DNA of 14,814 nt from an uncultured Oscillospiraceae bacterium (GTDB taxonomy: Bacteria > Bacillota > Clostridia > Oscillospirales > Ruminococcaceae): assembly GCA_947522735.1 (NCBI GenBank), contig CANNTZ010000064.1:1-14814 (forward strand), in the 5' to 3' direction. The translations under genes and the position numbers were made by a program. Under the pieces are notes generated by a model. That model had not been told where the DNA came from and did not search any database. It worked only from the letters and a program-made list of their open reading frames with translations. Position 1 is the stretch's first letter. Every line of letters starts with the position of its first letter. This document shows, piece by piece, positions 13,006 to 14,814 of the stretch.

Positions 13006-13755
13006 ATGAACGATTTCGGCTACTACGAGATGATAATAGACAATCTCGAACGGGTCAACGCGACGCAGGGAGAGAACATCAAAAGGGCGGCGGCGCTGAT
13101 GGCGCAGGCGATAGCCGACGACAGGCTGATAAGCGTCTATGGCGGAGGCGGCCACACGACGCTGCCGGTCGGCGAGATGTTCTTCCGCGCGGGCGGGCTT
13201 GCCTGCATCAATCCCGTCATGGAGACGGGCCTTTCGGTGTTCAATCAGGCGCTGAAATATCTCCAGCTCGAGCGCACCGTCAACTACGGCAGCGCGATCG
13301 TGCGCTATTACGAGCTCAAAAAGGATGACGTGCTGATAATATTCCACAATATCGGCATAAACCCCGCGACCATCGACGCCGCGATGGAGGCGAAGAAGAA
13401 CGGCGTGAAGATCATCGCCGTATCCAGCTCCTACTGGCAGCGGGAGATGCCCGCCGACCACTTCATCCGCCACCCCAACGGAACCAACCTGTTCGACTAC
13501 GCCGACGTCTGCATCGACGACCTTAATCCCGTCGGCGACGCCGTCGTCAACGTTCCGGGGCTCGATACGCCGATAGCGCCGGTGTCCAACATAGTCGATT
13601 TCTATATCGCGCACCTGCTGGAGATCGAGACGGTCCGGCAGTGCATGGAGATGGGCGTCACACCGCCGGTCTGGTCGAGCGCCAACACGCCCGGTGGAGA
13701 CGAGAAGAACGCGGCGTATCTTGAAAAATACAGACCCAGAGTAAAAATGCTCTGA
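13006..13755 (+). CDS. SIS-domain sugar isomerase-like protein (UPF0309-like)
   Basis: 249 residues with a single sugar-isomerase (SIS) fold, which binds phosphorylated sugars. SVYGGGGHTTLPVGEMFFRA (43-62) is the first phosphate-binding loop, DVLIIFHNIGINPATIDAA (108-126) the second, and IIAVSSS (136-142) the following strand. NPVGDAVVNVPGLDTPIAPV (174-193) is the conserved block of the UPF0309/SIS_2 group, whose members are also about 240-250 residues long. The usual STSG is replaced by HNIG (114-117), which may change substrate contacts. AAGGAG ends 9 bases before the ATG at 13006, 20 bases after the TIM-barrel gene. Group members are often annotated as sugar-phosphate isomerases or binding proteins, but the reaction is not established from sequence. 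Confidence 0.87.
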   Translation: MNDFGYYEMIIDNLERVNATQGENIKRAAALMAQAIADDRLISVYGGGGHTTLPVGEMFFRAGGLACINPVMETGLSVFNQALKYLQLERTVNYGSAIVRYYELKKDDVLIIFHNIGINPATIDAAMEAKKNGVKIIAVSSSYWQREMPADHFIRHPNGTNLFDYADVCIDDLNPVGDAVVNVPGLDTPIAPVSNIVDFYIAHLLEIETVRQCMEMGVTPPVWSSANTPGGDEKNAAYLEKYRPRVKML

Positions 13756-13804
13756 GCCGGGTGCGGACGGAAATATCCCTTATCTGAAAAAGCGAGGAAT
13801 AGAA

Positions 13805-14491
13805 ATGCAGGAAAAACTCAATTATCTGTTGAAAAAATATTCAGTCGCCGCCGCTGCGGAGCTTGACGGCCGGGAGACGGTCATGGTGGACGGCAAAAGG
13901 CTGCCGTTGCTTCCGTGGAGGAACGAGCGCCGCTTTCTCGAACTGAAAAGTCTGGTCGATTCCGGCGAGATAAACGGTATCAGCGTCATGCGCTCGCTGC
14001 GTGTAGTCCGCAGCGGAGGCGAGCTGCTCACTGAGCTTTACCGCGAATTTGATATCGCGCAGTTTGTGCTCGGCTCTCGCCTGTGCGAGATATTTGCGAC
14101 GGGCGATGACAAATACGCGCTCAACGTTGTCGCAAGAACCTCCGACGGCTTTGTCTGCTCCTTTGAGCTGGCGGCGACACTCGACGAGAGCGACGATATC
14201 ATCGACAAGCACGAGATCATCGCAAGAAGCGGCGTCGCGTGCGACAGAGCCGTCGACACCCAGATACCCCAGAGCTCGATATACCTCTACGGAAAAAACA
14301 GCGGCAGATACACCGATGTGGACGCCGAGCTGTACGGCTTGGACGCGGATGACTGCGCCACAGTGCGCGCGGCGTTTGAGACGGCGAGGACAGGGCTTGA
14401 CCTTTCGGCAGACGCCGCCTACCTGAACAGGTGCGTCGAAGCGGCGAAGAGGTCGATGGAAACGGTGGAAAACGTCATGGTGGAGGGCTGA
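13805..14491 (+). CDS. Stand-alone C-terminal domain of a Gfo/Idh/MocA dehydrogenase
   Basis: 228 residues. I align residues about 36-228 by eye with the C-terminal (substrate-binding) half of Gfo/Idh/MocA oxidoreductases: RNERRFLELKSLVDSGEING (39-58) matches the block just after the Rossmann domain, and GGELLTELYREFDIAQFVLG (71-90) matches the GG-x-LL...H..D...LLG block position by position. In that block the aspartate (Asp83) is kept and the usual histidine is Arg80. YALNVVARTSDGFVCSFELA (104-123) is the typical beta-sheet strand pair and the end is the usual final helix. There is no NAD-binding Rossmann domain; only about 35 unrelated residues precede. GAGG lies 7 bases before the ATG. It stands 2 bases before a dehydrogenase gene, so a subunit or regulator of it is likely (inference). 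Confidence 0.72.
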   Translation: MQEKLNYLLKKYSVAAAAELDGRETVMVDGKRLPLLPWRNERRFLELKSLVDSGEINGISVMRSLRVVRSGGELLTELYREFDIAQFVLGSRLCEIFATGDDKYALNVVARTSDGFVCSFELAATLDESDDIIDKHEIIARSGVACDRAVDTQIPQSSIYLYGKNSGRYTDVDAELYGLDADDCATVRAAFETARTGLDLSADAAYLNRCVEAAKRSMETVENVMVEG

Positions 14492-14493
14492 GG

Positions 14494-14814
14494 ATGAGAC
14501 CGGTCAAAATTGCGATGATGTCCATGACCCATGGACATACAAGAAAATATTATCAGGTTCTAAAAGAAAATCCCAATCTTGAATGGGTAGCAGTCTCGAC
14601 GGCGAGCGACGAGGTGCGAAAGATCTTTCTGGACAAGGTGCAGGGCATACCCTGCTACGACAGCGACGAAATGATGCTCGACGCGCACCCGGAGATAGAG
14701 GCGGTGGTGCTGGCAAGCGAGAACTCGGAGCACCTGCGGCAGGTCAGGCTATGCTGCGAGCGCCACATTGACATACTCTCGATGAAGATACCAAGCTTCG
14801 ACATGGACGAATAT
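14494..14814 (+). CDS. Gfo/Idh/MocA-family oxidoreductase, N-terminal part (cut by window edge)
   Basis: 107 residues of the N-terminal NAD(P)-binding Rossmann domain, running off the window. The pattern fits the family: VKIAMMSMTHGHTRKYYQVL (4-23) at the nucleotide loop, where MTHGH replaces the usual GxGxxG; EWVAVSTASDEV after the second strand; EIEAVVLASENSEHL (the A/PN..H block); and LSMKIPSFDMDEY in place of the usual EKP, with the lysine kept. The start follows the previous stop by 2 bases (TGAGGATG), so translation is probably coupled. The family oxidises or epimerises sugars and inositols; relatives with an HGH nucleotide loop exist. It cannot be seen whether the gene continues into a full-length enzyme or ends after the Rossmann domain. 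Confidence 0.82.
   Translation, partial: MRPVKIAMMSMTHGHTRKYYQVLKENPNLEWVAVSTASDEVRKIFLDKVQGIPCYDSDEMMLDAHPEIEAVVLASENSEHLRQVRLCCERHIDILSMKIPSFDMDEY

Noticed and set aside
12976..13614. 212-codon open frame on the minus strand
   Set aside because: It is antisense to the SIS-domain gene, whose motifs are clear on the plus strand.
1..14814. CRISPR array, insertion sequence, prophage or integron
   Set aside because: No regularly spaced repeats, transposase, integrase or phage structural genes were seen on either strand.

Overview
The window reads as a carbohydrate-use region of a Firmicutes (Clostridia-type, probably gut) genome. This is inferred from strong AGGAGG-type ribosome binding sites, sigma-A-like TTGAAA/TATAAT promoters, an LplB/LplC-type sugar ABC transporter and the protein families present. 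No rRNA, tRNA, CRISPR array, insertion sequence or phage gene was seen. I did not compute base composition, but 5286-14814 looks richer in GC than 1-5100.

Region 1 (1-4805): a sugar or oligosaccharide ABC importer on the minus strand, in the order lipoprotein solute-binding protein (1898-3550), first permease (780-1703), second permease (1-780, cut by the window edge). It is divergent from an AraC-family regulator on the plus strand (3884-4795). The 333 bp between them hold two good promoters and a perfect inverted repeat that suits an activator site. No ATPase gene is present, as usual for this transporter type.

Region 2 (4806-5285): about 480 bp with no convincing gene. It holds a 13-bp hairpin whose loop can pair with upstream sequence, a GC-rich palindrome, and a short stretch resembling the structured element of region 3.

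Region 3 (5286-9359, minus strand): a regulator with a LacI-like sugar-sensor domain and a C-terminal LuxR-like helix-turn-helix, then a candidate structured RNA on the opposite strand with its own promoter, then an operon of mannose-6-phosphate isomerase (with an extra kinase-like N-terminal domain) and a ROK sugar kinase. The last two fit mannose to mannose-6-P to fructose-6-P.

Region 4 (9524-11792): a fucose/arabinose-isomerase-like enzyme divergent from the region 3 regulator, then a convergent AraC regulator, separated by a shared terminator.

Region 5 (11945-14814, plus strand): an operon divergent from the second AraC gene. It holds a TIM-barrel protein with a GH42-like cysteine cluster, an SIS-domain sugar isomerase (UPF0309-like), a stand-alone protein that aligns only with the C-terminal half of Gfo/Idh/MocA dehydrogenases, and a Gfo/Idh/MocA dehydrogenase cut by the window edge. 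Together with the lone isomerase this could be a pathway for an unusual glycoside or modified sugar. The substrate cannot be read from sequence. The best candidates for something undescribed are the orphan dehydrogenase half-domain with its partner and the structured RNA at 8110-8255.
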